DNA from: Variovorax sp. Sphag1AA
GTDB lineage: Bacteria; Pseudomonadota; Gammaproteobacteria; Burkholderiales; Burkholderiaceae_C
Length of the DNA stretch: 64,000 nt
Assembly (NCBI RefSeq): GCF_014192575.1
Contig: NZ_JACHYC010000004.1
Coordinates: forward strand, 62,001 to 126,000
Reading direction: 5' to 3'
This document shows, piece by piece, positions 1-8,333 of the stretch. The position numbers were made by a program, and so were the translations under genes. The notes below the pieces were generated by a model that made no database searches, was not told the origin of the DNA, and was given only the letters and a program-made list of their open reading frames with translations. How positions within the stretch are numbered: position 1 is the stretch's first letter; each line of letters begins with the position of its first letter.

Positions 1-349
1 GACTGCACATGGCCCGGGCTGGGTCGCCATCAACAACGAACGGGTCGAATCCAGCGTCGTCGTCGGCTCCCGTGGTGAGCGCTTCCCGTGGAACTGCGCG
101 CGCTTCGATGAATTGGGGCCGGAGCACTTCGCGCAACTGGCATCGCTGGGCGCGGAATTGATCATTTTCGGAAGCGGATCGCGCATCCGGTTTCCGAAGC
201 CGGTCTGGCTCCAGGCGCTCATGGCTCAGCGAACCGGCGTCGAGACCATGGACACGGCTGCCGCCTGTCGCACCTACAACATCCTCGCCAGCGAAGGCCG
301 CCATGTGGTCGCGGCCCTCCTTATTGAGGATGTCCCGGGCGGGCAGTAG
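1..349 (+). CDS. Mth938/DUF498-like domain protein, 5' truncated
   Basis: The frame is open from the left edge to a TAG at 347-349, so about 115 C-terminal codons are visible and the start lies outside the window. The visible part carries a beta-strand followed by an IIFGSG turn and ends with CRTYNILASEGR and a hydrophobic VVAALL strand. This pattern fits the Mth938-like (DUF498, Xcc1710) fold, small single-domain proteins of unknown biochemical role often found near respiratory or redox genes. The bcp gene follows 121 bp downstream on the same strand. The family call rests on remembered motif layout. Confidence 0.65.
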   Translation, partial: TAHGPGWVAINNERVESSVVVGSRGERFPWNCARFDELGPEHFAQLASLGAELIIFGSGSRIRFPKPVWLQALMAQRTGVETMDTAAACRTYNILASEGRHVVAALLIEDVPGGQ

Positions 350-470
350 GAGGCATTTCGAGGTAAAATCGCGGGCTGCAAACCGGCGGCACGCCCTCAT
401 CTAGCAACGACCAATCCCCTCCGTGCTCGATTCGATCGGGCATGGAATCAAACCGGAGAAAACAAGTTTC

Positions 471-947
471 ATGGCGATCGTTGTCAACAAACCCATTCCC
501 GAATTCGACGCCAATGCTACCGGCGGCCTGAAGGTCTCGAACACCTCGCATCTCGGCCAAGTCCTGGTGATGTACTTCTATCCCAAGGACAACACCCCAG
601 GCTGCACGACCGAAGCCATGCAGTTCCGCGATCGTTACAAGGATTTCGAAAAAGCTGGCGCCACGGTGTTCGGCGTGTCGCGCGACAACATGAAGTCGCA
701 TGACGAATTCAAGGCCAAGCTCGAGCTCCCCTTCGAACTGATTGCAGATACTGAAGAAAAGATGTGCCACATGTTCGGCGTCGTCAAGAACAAGATCATG
801 TACGGCAAGAAGGTCAAGGGCATCGAACGCAGCACCTTCCTCATCGGTGCGGACGGTGTTCTCAAGGCTGAGTGGCGCGGGCTCAAGGTGCCCGGCCATG
901 TCGACGAGGTACTCAAAGCTGTCAAGGCGCTCAAGAAAGCAGCCTGA
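471..947 (+). CDS. bcp: Peroxiredoxin, BCP/PrxQ type
   Basis: A 158-residue cytoplasmic thiol peroxidase of the BCP/PrxQ group, which reduces hydrogen peroxide and organic hydroperoxides with thioredoxin-type reductants. The peroxidatic cysteine is Cys45 in TPGCTTEA. The frequent BCP resolving cysteine five residues later is absent (Met50), but Cys99 in EEKMCHMF is present. Thr42 and Pro43 of the active-site loop are intact. I start at the ATG at 471, preceded by GGAG at a longish distance, rather than an upstream in-frame start at 423, because family members begin at this point. A terminator follows at 1069-1098. Confidence 0.93.
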   Translation: MAIVVNKPIPEFDANATGGLKVSNTSHLGQVLVMYFYPKDNTPGCTTEAMQFRDRYKDFEKAGATVFGVSRDNMKSHDEFKAKLELPFELIADTEEKMCHMFGVVKNKIMYGKKVKGIERSTFLIGADGVLKAEWRGLKVPGHVDEVLKAVKALKKAA

Positions 948-1068
948 TTCACCAAGTGTGAGGTTTTGCGCACCCCCGTTGGAGGCGCGCAACTAACAGA
1001 GGAAGTGACACTCGCGATGTGCATAATGGCTTCATGCCGTTGAGTTCCGCGACCGCATCCATCGAACA

Positions 1069-1098
1069 AAGCCGCCAGGTTCTTCAGGCGGCTTTTTC
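1069..1098 (+). terminator. Rho-independent terminator after bcp
   Basis: GCCGCC (1071-1076) pairs with GGCGGC (1087-1092) across a 10-nt loop and is followed directly by TTTTT. It lies about 120 nt past the bcp stop and before the PhoH gene, separating the two transcripts. Confidence 0.8.
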
Positions 1099-1136
1099 AT
1101 TTTCTGGCCCCTTCATTCTTGCGAGCGAACCGCCCC

Positions 1137-2879
1137 ATGCCCCTGCCCCCCGCCCCTACGAAACGTGCCTCCATGCTTTCGCCGAGCGCGCACGACGCGC
1201 CCGCCCGGTCTTCGCAGGGCCGAAGCGGTCGCCGTTCAACTGACAGGAAATCGGAAGACGGCGGCGCGACAGGGCCGCGGCCACTCGAACTATTCGATCG
1301 TCACGCTGACGAGGCCGGGGGAAGCGTCGAAACGCTACCCGCCCTGAAGGCGAAAGCCCCGGCTCCAGTGGCGAAGGCGCCTTCGCCCAGCACGTCCGAA
1401 ACACCGGAGACGGCGGCCGTAGTCTTGCGTCAAGCTCAGCCACGCGCCAAACGCAGCAAGGCGAACGGCCCGGTCAAGCTTTTCGTGCTCGACACCAACG
1501 TGCTGCTGCACGATCCGATGTGTCTCTTCCGCTTCGAAGAGCACGACATCTTCCTGCCGATGATCGTTCTGGAAGAGCTCGACGGGCACAAGAAGGGCAC
1601 CACGGAAGTCGCCCGCAACGGTCGCCAAGCCAGCCGGACCCTGGACGCCCTCGCCGCAGCGCAGGGAGCGGACATCGGCAAAGGCCTGAAACTCGACACC
1701 ACCGGCCATCGCGAGTCCGGCGGCAAGCTTTTCTTCCAGACGGAGCCGCTCGAATACACCTTGCCGACCAGCCTGCCGCAGGGCAAGGCCGACAACCAGA
1801 TTCTGGGCGTCGTCCAGGCGCTGAGCGACCTGAATTCGAAAGACGCGCCCGGCCGGCCGAAGCGAGAAGTCGTACTGGTGTCGAAGGACATCAACATGCG
1901 CGTCAAGGCGCGCGCACTGGGCCTGCATGCAGACGACTACCAGAACGACAAGACGCTGGATGACGGCGACCTGCTCTACTCCGGCTCGCTTGCGCTACCG
2001 CCGGATTTCTGGACCCGCCAGAGCAAGACCATCGAAAGCTGGCAAAGCGGCAGCAGCACGTTCTACCGCGTCAGCGGGCCGATCGTCCCGAACCTCTTCA
2101 TCAACCAGTTCATCTACTTCGAAGCGCCCGGCGAGCCAAGCATGTATGCAAGGGTCACCGAAATCCGCGACAAGACGGCGGTGCTCAAGACGCTGAAAGA
2201 CTACGGCTCCGTCAAGAACGCCGTTTGGGGCGTGAACACGCGCAATCGCGAACAGAACTTCGCGATGAATCTGCTGATGGATCCCGAGGTCGACTTCGTG
2301 ACGCTGACCGGTACAGCCGGCACCGGCAAGACGCTGATGGCGCTCGCGTCAGGTCTCACTCAGGTTCTCGATGACCGCCGCTACACCGAGATCATCATGA
2401 CCCGCGCCACCGTGAGCGTCGGCGAAGACATCGGCTTCCTGCCGGGAACCGAGGAAGAAAAGATGGGCCCATGGATGGGCGCGCTCGACGACAACCTCGA
2501 GTTCCTCGCCAAGGGTGACAGTGGTGGCGCAGGCGAATGGGGTCGCGCCGCGACGAATGAGCTCATCCGCAGCAAGATCAAGATCAAGAGCATGAACTTC
2601 ATGCGCGGGCGAACCTTCCTGAACAAATACGTGATCATCGACGAGGCCCAGAACCTCACGCCGAAGCAGATGAAGACGCTGGTCACTCGGGCAGGCCCGG
2701 GCACGAAGATCATTTGCATGGGCAACCTGGCGCAGATCGATACGCCATACCTGACAGAAGGCTCCTCCGGCCTGACCTTCGCGGTCGACAAGTTCAAGGG
2801 CTGGCCGCACAGCGGCCACATCACGCTGGCGCGCGGCGAACGCTCGCGCTTGGCCGACTTCGCCAGCGAAGTGCTCTAG
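1137..2879 (+). CDS. PIN-PhoH family ATPase
   Basis: A 580-residue protein of the PhoH2-like architecture. A low-complexity Pro/Ala/Ser-rich leader of about 110 residues is followed by a PIN nuclease domain (LDTNVLLHDP at about 117-126, VLEELDGHKKG after it, SKDINMRVKA later). A PhoH P-loop ATPase follows, with Walker A GTAGTGKT at about 392-399 and Walker B VIIDEAQ at about 499-505. Related proteins couple a PIN RNase to an ATP-dependent RNA helicase-like motor. The ATG at 1137 is preferred; an in-frame TTG at 1119 and an ATG at 1173 are alternatives because the leader is weakly conserved. The gene appears monocistronic. Confidence 0.9.
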   Translation: MPLPPAPTKRASMLSPSAHDAPARSSQGRSGRRSTDRKSEDGGATGPRPLELFDRHADEAGGSVETLPALKAKAPAPVAKAPSPSTSETPETAAVVLRQAQPRAKRSKANGPVKLFVLDTNVLLHDPMCLFRFEEHDIFLPMIVLEELDGHKKGTTEVARNGRQASRTLDALAAAQGADIGKGLKLDTTGHRESGGKLFFQTEPLEYTLPTSLPQGKADNQILGVVQALSDLNSKDAPGRPKREVVLVSKDINMRVKARALGLHADDYQNDKTLDDGDLLYSGSLALPPDFWTRQSKTIESWQSGSSTFYRVSGPIVPNLFINQFIYFEAPGEPSMYARVTEIRDKTAVLKTLKDYGSVKNAVWGVNTRNREQNFAMNLLMDPEVDFVTLTGTAGTGKTLMALASGLTQVLDDRRYTEIIMTRATVSVGEDIGFLPGTEEEKMGPWMGALDDNLEFLAKGDSGGAGEWGRAATNELIRSKIKIKSMNFMRGRTFLNKYVIIDEAQNLTPKQMKTLVTRAGPGTKIICMGNLAQIDTPYLTEGSSGLTFAVDKFKGWPHSGHITLARGERSRLADFASEVL

Positions 2880-2887
2880 CGACGGCA

Positions 2888-2912
2888 ACTCAACCGGTGC
2901 GCCCGGTTGAGT
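2888..2912 (+). terminator. Perfect hairpin after phoH, no U-tract
   Basis: ACTCAACCGG (2888-2897) and CCGGTTGAGT (2903-2912) form a perfect 10-bp stem with a 5-nt loop, nine bases after the phoH-like stop. No T-run follows, so this could be a Rho-assisted end or an mRNA 3'-stabilising hairpin rather than a classical terminator. Confidence 0.5.
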
Positions 2913-2919
2913 ATTCATG

Positions 2920-2957
2920 CTGACAACACTCCTGACAGAACGTTGTCAGCAGCTGTC
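2920..2957 (+). promoter_or_regulatory. Nested TGACA inverted repeats upstream of the VOC gene
   Basis: CTGACAAC (2920-2927) and GTTGTCAG (2942-2949) form an 8-bp inverted repeat. A second pair, GACAG (2934-2938) and CTGTC (2953-2957), is interleaved with it. The block ends 42 nt before the VOC start codon, where a promoter or operator is expected. The WYL regulator encoded 1 kb downstream is an obvious candidate binder, but that link is inferred from position alone. Confidence 0.45.
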
Positions 2958-2999
2958 GCGCAGCATCTAGGCTTCTTTCACTGCCCAAGGAAGCTGATC

Positions 3000-3371
3000 A
3001 TGTCCACCACCATCAACTGGTTCGAAATCCCTGTCGCCGATCTGGATCGCGCACAGACGTTCTACGAAGAACTGCTCGGCCGGAAGCTGAAGCGAGAATC
3101 CTTCGGCGGCGAACCGATGGCTGTCTTCCCCTACGAAGAGCCGGCAACCGGAGGTTGCCTCACAGCCGGCCAAACCCGTGCTGCAGCCGCCGGCAGCGGT
3201 GTCCGCATCTATCTCGACTGCATGCCAAGCATCGATGAAGCCATTTCCCGGGGCGTTGCCGCTGGCGGGCAGATCATCGAGCCGAAATCCGAGCTCCCGG
3301 CGGGGATGGGTTTCATCGCGCATCTGCGAGACACCGAAGGCAATGAAGTCGGGCTGCACGCGCTGGCCTGA
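3000..3371 (+). CDS. VOC-superfamily (glyoxalase-like) protein
   Basis: A 123-residue single-domain protein of the vicinal-oxygen-chelate fold. It opens with the typical INWFEIPVADLDRAQTFYEELLG strand-helix, has a central YLDC strand and closes with RDTEGNEVGLHA. Members are metal-dependent glyoxalases, dioxygenases or resistance proteins; nothing here identifies the substrate. AAGGAAG lies just before the ATG at 3000, which decides that start over a longer frame from 2907. It is the first gene of a same-strand trio with a GyrI-like protein and a WYL regulator. Confidence 0.85.
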   Translation: MSTTINWFEIPVADLDRAQTFYEELLGRKLKRESFGGEPMAVFPYEEPATGGCLTAGQTRAAAAGSGVRIYLDCMPSIDEAISRGVAAGGQIIEPKSELPAGMGFIAHLRDTEGNEVGLHALA

Positions 3372-3457
3372 CACACCTCTTCTGGCGGCGCTCGAGACGA
3401 GGCCGCAATCCGACTCGCTCCACACCCGGAGCGGTGAGTCTTGATACGGAGCAAGTC

Positions 3458-3913
3458 ATGCAACCTCAACTTCAACGACTGGGTGCGTTCAACGTCGCAG
3501 GGCTGACCGCGCGGACCACCAACCGTGACGAAAACGACCCCGAGGCCGCGCGAATCGGTACTCTGTGGAATCGCTTCTTCGATGAGCGCATCTACGAGAA
3601 GACGCCTCGTCGGATCGCCGATATGCACCTCTATGGCGTCTATTCGGCCTATGAAACCGACGCTAACGGCGCCTTCGACATCACCACAGGCGTCGCGGTC
3701 GCCGATGGTCCGGAAGCAGTGCACATTGAAGGCGGCGACTACCTCGTCTTCTCCGGACAAGGCGCCATGCCCCGGATGGTCCTCGCAGTGTGGGAAGCGA
3801 TCTGGCAATATTTTGATAACCATCCGGAAATCAGGCGCCGCTATCGAAGCGACTTCGAGGCATACGCCGGCCCGGAGCAGGTCGCCATTCACATTGGAGT
3901 CGAACTGGACTGA
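3458..3913 (+). CDS. GyrI-like / AraC effector-binding domain protein
   Basis: A 151-residue stand-alone effector-binding domain (GyrI/SOUL-like fold) with a LYGVYSAYETD segment, a GGDYLVFSGQG core and a C-terminal helix-strand pair ending VAIHIGVELD. Such proteins bind small lipophilic or cationic ligands, and some act as gyrase inhibitors. I use the ATG at 3458 with GGAGC upstream; a GTG at 3434 is the alternative. It sits between the VOC gene and a WYL regulator. A ligand-sensing or sequestering role within that module is inference. Confidence 0.75.
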   Translation: MQPQLQRLGAFNVAGLTARTTNRDENDPEAARIGTLWNRFFDERIYEKTPRRIADMHLYGVYSAYETDANGAFDITTGVAVADGPEAVHIEGGDYLVFSGQGAMPRMVLAVWEAIWQYFDNHPEIRRRYRSDFEAYAGPEQVAIHIGVELD

Positions 3914-4024
3914 CATGAATCCGACCCTCAGCGCGCGCGGAAAGACCTGGCGGGAACGACTCGCCGGTCGGCTCCTTATCGTCGAAGACTTCGCAAAGAA
4001 GCGGATGGGGAGCTGACTGCCAGC

Positions 4025-4735
4025 ATGCGCCGCGCTGATCGCCTCTTTCAGATTGTCCAGATCATTCGCGGGCGGCGGCTCACGACTGCCGCCTTCCTCG
4101 CCCAACGCCTGGAGATTTCGGAGCGCACTGTCTATAGAGACATCGCAGATCTCCAGCGTCAGGGCGTGCCGGTCGACGGCGAGGCCGGCGTCGGCTACCG
4201 CATTGGTTCGGGCTTCGACCTTCCACCGCTCATGTTCACTCAAGATGAGGCCGCGGCGTTGGTTGCCTCGGCCCGGCTCGCGCAGAGCTGGGTCGACACC
4301 GCAATGGCGCGGGACATCGAATCCGCGCTCGGAAAGATTCTTTCCGTGCTGCCACCCGCGGCTCGCGTTTCAGCGGAAAGTCTCGCGCTCTATGCACCGG
4401 CCTACGTGCTTGACGACGGTACGCGCACGCGACTCCAGATATTGCGAGAAGCCGTGCAATCGCGGCACAAAGTCCGGATGGACTATCACGATGTCGTCAG
4501 CCTGCCAACGCAGCGCACGGTGCGCCCCCTAGGTTGTTTCTATTGGGGAAAGGTCTGGACCTTTTCAGCCTGGTGCGAACTCAGGGAAGACTTCCGTGCC
4601 TTCAGGCTCGATCGCATCGATCAGATCGAAGTCCTGCCCGAGCGCTTCCGCGATGAACCGGGCAAGACACTTGCCGACATGCTGAGAAACCTGCAGGCAA
4701 ACTCCCGCAAGGCCGAATCTGCCAAACAGGACTAG
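4025..4735 (+). CDS. YafY-type HTH-WYL transcriptional regulator
   Basis: A 236-residue regulator. The N-terminal winged helix-turn-helix (MRRADRLFQIVQIIRG to about residue 60, with ISERTVYRDIADLQRQGVPV) is followed by a WYL ligand-binding domain (about 135-215, with VRPLGCFYWGKVWTFSAWCELR). WYL domains are thought to bind nucleotides or nucleic acid and act in stress or defence regulation. It probably controls the VOC/GyrI-like genes just upstream. Its last four bases overlap the end of dnaB on the opposite strand, so the two genes are convergent with no spacer. Confidence 0.88.
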   Translation: MRRADRLFQIVQIIRGRRLTTAAFLAQRLEISERTVYRDIADLQRQGVPVDGEAGVGYRIGSGFDLPPLMFTQDEAAALVASARLAQSWVDTAMARDIESALGKILSVLPPAARVSAESLALYAPAYVLDDGTRTRLQILREAVQSRHKVRMDYHDVVSLPTQRTVRPLGCFYWGKVWTFSAWCELREDFRAFRLDRIDQIEVLPERFRDEPGKTLADMLRNLQANSRKAESAKQD

Positions 4736-6135
4736 AAATCGTCGCCACCCATGGCGAGATTTTCGAACTTGGTCAACGGCTTCAGGAACGCGAGCTTCAC
4801 AGTGCCGGTCGGCCCGTTCCGGTGCTTGCTGATGATCACTTCCGCGACGCCCGGCTCCTTGCTGTCCTTGTTGTAGTAGTCGTCGCGGTAGATGAACATG
4901 ATCAGGTCGGCATCCTGTTCGATCGCGCCCGATTCACGCAGATCGCTCATCATCGGACGCTTGTCGGTACGGCTTTCGACGCCGCGGCTCAGCTGCGACA
5001 GCGCAATCACTGGGCACTTGAGCTCTTTCGCAAGCATCTTCAATCCGCGCGAGATTTCGCCCACGGCGGTAGCGCGGTTCTCGTCGTTCATGCTGCTCGA
5101 CACGCTCATGAGCTGAAGGTAGTCGACCACGATCAAGCCCAGCTTGCCGTACTGCCGCGCGAGCCGGCGCGCGTTGGCGCGAAGCTCGCTGGTGGTTAGG
5201 CCCGGTGTTTCGTCGATGTGCAGCGACACATTGCGCAGCTTTTCGATGGCTTCCGTGAGCCGCGGCCACTCGTCGTCGGTGAGCTTGCCGGTTCGCAGGT
5301 GCCCCTGGTCGATGCGCCCAATCGAGCCGACGATACGAACAGCCAATTGCGACGCGCCCATTTCCATGGAGAACACTGCGACGGGCAACCCCTCATTCAG
5401 CGCAACATGTTCAGCAATGTTGATGGCCAGCGAAGTCTTCCCCATCGACGGACGCGCAGCAAGCACGATCATGTCGCCCGGCTGAAGTCCCGAGGTCATC
5501 TTGTCGAACTCGTAGAAGCCCGTTCGAACGCCGGTGATGTCGTTCGGGTTCTCGGCCATTTCCGTCACGCGATCGAGCAGCTCGACCACCAGCGCATCCA
5601 TGGCCTGGAAGCCCTGCTTCATCCGCGTGCCTTCTTCGCCGATGTTGAAGATCTTTTGTTCGGCCTCGTCGAGGATCTTGTCGACCGCCTTGCCCTGCGT
5701 GTTGAAGGCATTCGTCGCAATCTCATCGCTGGCGGCTACGAGTTTCCGCAGGATCGATCGCTCGCGGACGATTTCGGCGTAGCGCCTGATGTTGCTCGCG
5801 CTCGGCACATACTGGGCAAGCGAGTTGAGGTAGGCGAGGCCGCCGATTTCCTCGGCCTTGCCAAGGCTCTGCAATTGCTCGTAGACCGTGATCACGTCGG
5901 CCGGCTTACTGGCGTTGATCAGCGCGCCGATTGCGGCATAGATCAGCTTGTGCTCGTGACGATAGAAGTCGCTGTCGACAACCACGTCGCCCATCCGGTC
6001 CCATGCGCCGTTGTCCAGAAGGAGGCCGCCGAGAACGCTCGATTCGGCTTCGATCGAATGCGGCGGGATGCGCAATTGCGCGATCTGGCGATCGTTCGAA
6101 GGGTCGTTATCTGCGTAGGAAAAGACGGCGGACAT
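4732..6135 (-). CDS. dnaB: Replicative DNA helicase
   Basis: A 467-residue DnaB helicase. It has an N-terminal primase-interacting domain (PPHSIEAESSVLGGLLLDN), a linker, and a RecA-like C-terminal domain. Walker A ARPSMGKTS lies around residue 230, followed by Walker B-type LIVVDYLQLM and the SQLSRGVE and DLRESGAIEQDAD motifs. It acts as a ring hexamer that unwinds DNA at the fork and loads the DnaG primase. It lies downstream of rpsF-priB-rpsR-rplI, with an intrinsic terminator between, as in many betaproteobacteria. No intein is present. Length and motifs are normal. Confidence 0.98.
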   Translation of the reverse strand: MSAVFSYADNDPSNDRQIAQLRIPPHSIEAESSVLGGLLLDNGAWDRMGDVVVDSDFYRHEHKLIYAAIGALINASKPADVITVYEQLQSLGKAEEIGGLAYLNSLAQYVPSASNIRRYAEIVRERSILRKLVAASDEIATNAFNTQGKAVDKILDEAEQKIFNIGEEGTRMKQGFQAMDALVVELLDRVTEMAENPNDITGVRTGFYEFDKMTSGLQPGDMIVLAARPSMGKTSLAINIAEHVALNEGLPVAVFSMEMGASQLAVRIVGSIGRIDQGHLRTGKLTDDEWPRLTEAIEKLRNVSLHIDETPGLTTSELRANARRLARQYGKLGLIVVDYLQLMSVSSSMNDENRATAVGEISRGLKMLAKELKCPVIALSQLSRGVESRTDKRPMMSDLRESGAIEQDADLIMFIYRDDYYNKDSKEPGVAEVIISKHRNGPTGTVKLAFLKPLTKFENLAMGGDDF

Positions 6136-6246
6136 GAGGCTCCTTGCAACCCTGCATGCTAAGCCGCGCGACGCGCGGCGTCACGTGGACAAGGCTGTGA
6201 ATATTCGGTGATCTTCCGGTGAACGACGCGGGATAACGCGGTCACC

Positions 6247-6277
6247 AAAAAAAGAAAAGCCGCCCGAAGGCGGCTTT
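6247..6277 (-). terminator. Terminator between rplI and dnaB
   Basis: Read on the minus strand, AAAGCCGCC and GGCGGCTTT form a stem around a TTCG tetraloop, followed by an almost pure T-run (plus-strand A-run at 6247-6258). It lies 26 nt past the rplI stop and would uncouple dnaB from the ribosomal operon. Confidence 0.88.
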
Positions 6278-6303
6278 CGAGACGGGCGTGGCCCGCAGTG
6301 CGA

Positions 6304-6756
6304 TCAGGCGCTCTCGCCGTAGACCGTCACGTTGATTTCGACGACCACGTCTGTGTGCAGTGCAACGCTTACAGTGCTGTCGCCAACGACCTTGATCGGG
6401 CCGCTGGGCATGCGCACTTGCGACTTGGCGACCTTGTAGCCGAGCTTGTTCAGTTCATCGGCGACGTCGTGGTTCGTGACCGAGCCGAACAGACGGCCAT
6501 CGACACCAGCCTTTTGCGTCAGCTTGACCGCCGTGCCGGCGAGCTTTTCGCCTTGGGCTTGAGCTTCAGCCAGCTTGGCGGCAGCGGCCTTCTCGAGTTC
6601 GGCGCGCTTGGCTTCGAATTCGGCCTTGGCGGCTTCCGTCGCGCGACGAGCGCGGCCCGAAGGGATCAGGTAGTTGCGTGCGTAGCCGTCCTTGACCTTG
6701 ACGATCTCGCCGAGCACACCGAGGTTGACAACCTTGTCCAGAAGAATGACTTGCAT
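6304..6756 (-). CDS. rplI: 50S ribosomal protein L9
   Basis: A 150-residue L9. The N-terminal 23S-binding domain ([26 protein letters not shown]) is joined by a long Ala/Lys/Glu-rich connecting helix (about 45-80) to the C-terminal domain ([21 protein letters not shown]). Size and domain order match the family. It is the last gene of the rpsF-priB-rpsR-rplI operon, 13 bp after rpsR, and is followed by a strong terminator. Confidence 0.98.
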   Translation of the reverse strand: MQVILLDKVVNLGVLGEIVKVKDGYARNYLIPSGRARRATEAAKAEFEAKRAELEKAAAAKLAEAQAQGEKLAGTAVKLTQKAGVDGRLFGSVTNHDVADELNKLGYKVAKSQVRMPSGPIKVVGDSTVSVALHTDVVVEINVTVYGESA

Positions 6757-6769
6757 GATGTCCAGTTCC

Positions 6770-7051
6770 TTAGACGCGGTGTTGGTCGCTGTACGGCACC
6801 AGTGCGAGGAAGCGTGCGCGCTTGATCGCGGTGTTCAGCTGACGTTGGTAGATGGCACGCGTACCGGTGAGGCGCGCGGGGATGATCTTGCCGTTTTCGC
6901 TGATGAAATCGCGAAGGGTATCGACGTCCTTGTAGTCGATTTCCTCAACGCCAGCGACGGTGAAGCGGCAGAAGCGCTTGCGCTTGAACAGTAGCGACTG
7001 GGTGTTGCGCTTCGGACGCTTGTCCTTGTTGAATTTCTTGAACGTGGCCAT
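6770..7051 (-). CDS. rpsR: 30S ribosomal protein S18
   Basis: A 93-residue S18 with a basic N-terminal tail ([12 protein letters not shown]), the conserved RFCRFT segment, [13 protein letters not shown] and the C-terminal [11 protein letters not shown]18 binds S6 and the 16S platform. It lies 20 bp downstream of priB and 13 bp upstream of rplI in the same operon. Confidence 0.98.
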   Translation of the reverse strand: MATFKKFNKDKRPKRNTQSLLFKRKRFCRFTVAGVEEIDYKDVDTLRDFISENGKIIPARLTGTRAIYQRQLNTAIKRARFLALVPYSDQHRV

Positions 7052-7071
7052 TTGGGACCTCTTGTCGAAAA

Positions 7072-7374
7072 TTAATCTTGCTGAAAATCCTGGATGTGCA
7101 GAACCGGATGCTTGCCGTTACCCGGAGTGGCAAGGAAACCCTGAAATATCCAGAGACTTCCCAGTGCCTGCCGTGCCAGTCGCTCCGCGACTGAACCGAA
7201 CGCCACGGCCTTGATGGCCGCCTTCACCTTCCTTGATTGACCCGCTTCGTCGATCGTGGACTCGTGTTCGAGTCTGGCGTCGACTGCGGGCAGGCCGGCG
7301 GGCGTGAAACGCAGGGCTCCGATTTCGGCGACGCAGGCAGTCAGCATGAGCTGATTGACCGCGGCGGCACTCAC
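7072..7374 (-). CDS. priB: Primosomal replication protein N (PriB)
   Basis: A 100-residue OB-fold single-strand DNA-binding protein with the PriB/SSB-type start ([23 protein letters not shown]), a basic [12 protein letters not shown] strand and a [11 protein letters not shown] closing strand. PriB helps PriA reload DnaB at stalled forks. Its place between rpsF (4 bp upstream) and rpsR is the classic gammaproteobacterial/betaproteobacterial arrangement and supports the call, since PriB sequences vary widely. Confidence 0.93.
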   Translation of the reverse strand: MSAAAVNQLMLTACVAEIGALRFTPAGLPAVDARLEHESTIDEAGQSRKVKAAIKAVAFGSVAERLARQALGSLWIFQGFLATPGNGKHPVLHIQDFQQD

Positions 7375-7378
7375 ACCA

Positions 7379-7753
7379 TCAGTTGTTGTTGGCGGCGTAC
7401 TCGGCCTGCTGCGCCTTGCGCGCTTCTTCGCGCTCGACCGTCTTCATCATCGACGAAGGACCGGTGTCGGCCTTCTTCTTGACCACGGTCAGGTGACGCA
7501 GGACGGCGTCGTTGAACTTGAACGCGTGCTCGAGTTCGGCCATGACAGCTTGCTCAGCCTCGATGTTCACGCACAGGTAGTGCGCCTTGTTGAGCTTGTT
7601 GATCTGATAGGCCAGTTGACGACGGCCCCAGTCTTCGACGCGATGAATCTTGCCGCCGCCGGCGGTGATCATGCCCTTGTAGCGCTCCAGCATGGCCGGA
7701 ACTTGCTCGCTTTGATCCGGATGGATCAGCAAAATGATTTCGTAGTGACGCAT
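7379..7753 (-). CDS. rpsF: 30S ribosomal protein S6
   Basis: A 124-residue S6 opening [19 protein letters not shown] and containing the family signature region ([25 protein letters not shown]) and an unstructured Glu/Lys-rich tail ending NNN. First gene of rpsF-priB-rpsR-rplI. A TATAAT at plus-strand 7833-7838 (read on the minus strand) could be its -10 box, and the leader can fold (7789-7817). S6:S18 autoregulation is known in many bacteria. Confidence 0.98.
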   Translation of the reverse strand: MRHYEIILLIHPDQSEQVPAMLERYKGMITAGGGKIHRVEDWGRRQLAYQINKLNKAHYLCVNIEAEQAVMAELEHAFKFNDAVLRHLTVVKKKADTGPSSMMKTVEREEARKAQQAEYAANNN

Positions 7754-7844
7754 GGCACTCCTTGTGGATCTTCCGTAGAAGGGATAAAGCCACCCGCAGC
7801 GTCAGTTGCAGTGTGGCAAGGCAAAGCCGGAAATTATAGCAGGC

Positions 7845-8333
7845 TCATTCGCCAATGAGCGCGCGCTCCAACGCCGCAGCCTTGTCGGGGCCTACGGCGG
7901 ACTGGATCTTCGGGAACAACTCGCGGAGCTGCTCGAACGTCGACGTACCCTCGACAGCCAGATTGAGCCTGAACCCACGCAGCCCAAGACTTGCCGTGAG
8001 TTGCGTCGCGATGGGATACGCATCCTTGTAACGCTGCTGTGAGGAACGTCCGGACGGAGGCAGTGCCACGACGGCATCTGACGCTGGATGAGAAGCGACC
8101 GGAACGGGCTGCGCCGGACTGGGAGCCGGCACCTCCGAGACGAGCCGCTCGAGCAAGCCCAGTTCGACAAGTTGATCGATGTCCTCACGGACGATGCCCA
8201 TCCCAGACTCGATCACCTCGTCCACCGAACGCCGGCCGTCGAAAAGGATGAACGCCGACCGCTGGCGCGGCGTAAGCCGCACCGACCGATCCTTGAGCAC
8301 CCGATGCCCGGTTTCTGTCTTGATAAGAATCAT
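7845..8333 (-). CDS. Uncharacterised protein with winged-helix-like N-terminus and Pro-rich linker
   Basis: A 162-residue protein I do not recognise. Residues 1-60 (MILIKTETGHRVLKDRSVRL onward) look like a small winged helix: a basic strand, then LTPRQRSAFILFDGRRSVDEVI and IDQLVELGLLERL. A Pro/Ala/Val/Ser linker (about 62-93) leads to a helical tail (QRYKDAYPIATQL, STFEQLRELFPKI, DKAAALERAL). There is no signal peptide or membrane segment. The ATG at 8333 has GAGGA seven bases upstream on the minus strand; a longer frame from 8390 lacks such a site. It is encoded just upstream of rpsF and downstream of ppsA on the same strand, but nothing ties it functionally to either. Confidence 0.65.
   Translation of the reverse strand: MILIKTETGHRVLKDRSVRLTPRQRSAFILFDGRRSVDEVIESGMGIVREDIDQLVELGLLERLVSEVPAPSPAQPVPVASHPASDAVVALPPSGRSSQQRYKDAYPIATQLTASLGLRGFRLNLAVEGTSTFEQLRELFPKIQSAVGPDKAAALERALIGE

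Noticed and set aside
3915-4016. 33-codon frame between the GyrI-like and WYL genes
   Set aside because: No ribosome site or family likeness; too short to support without conservation.
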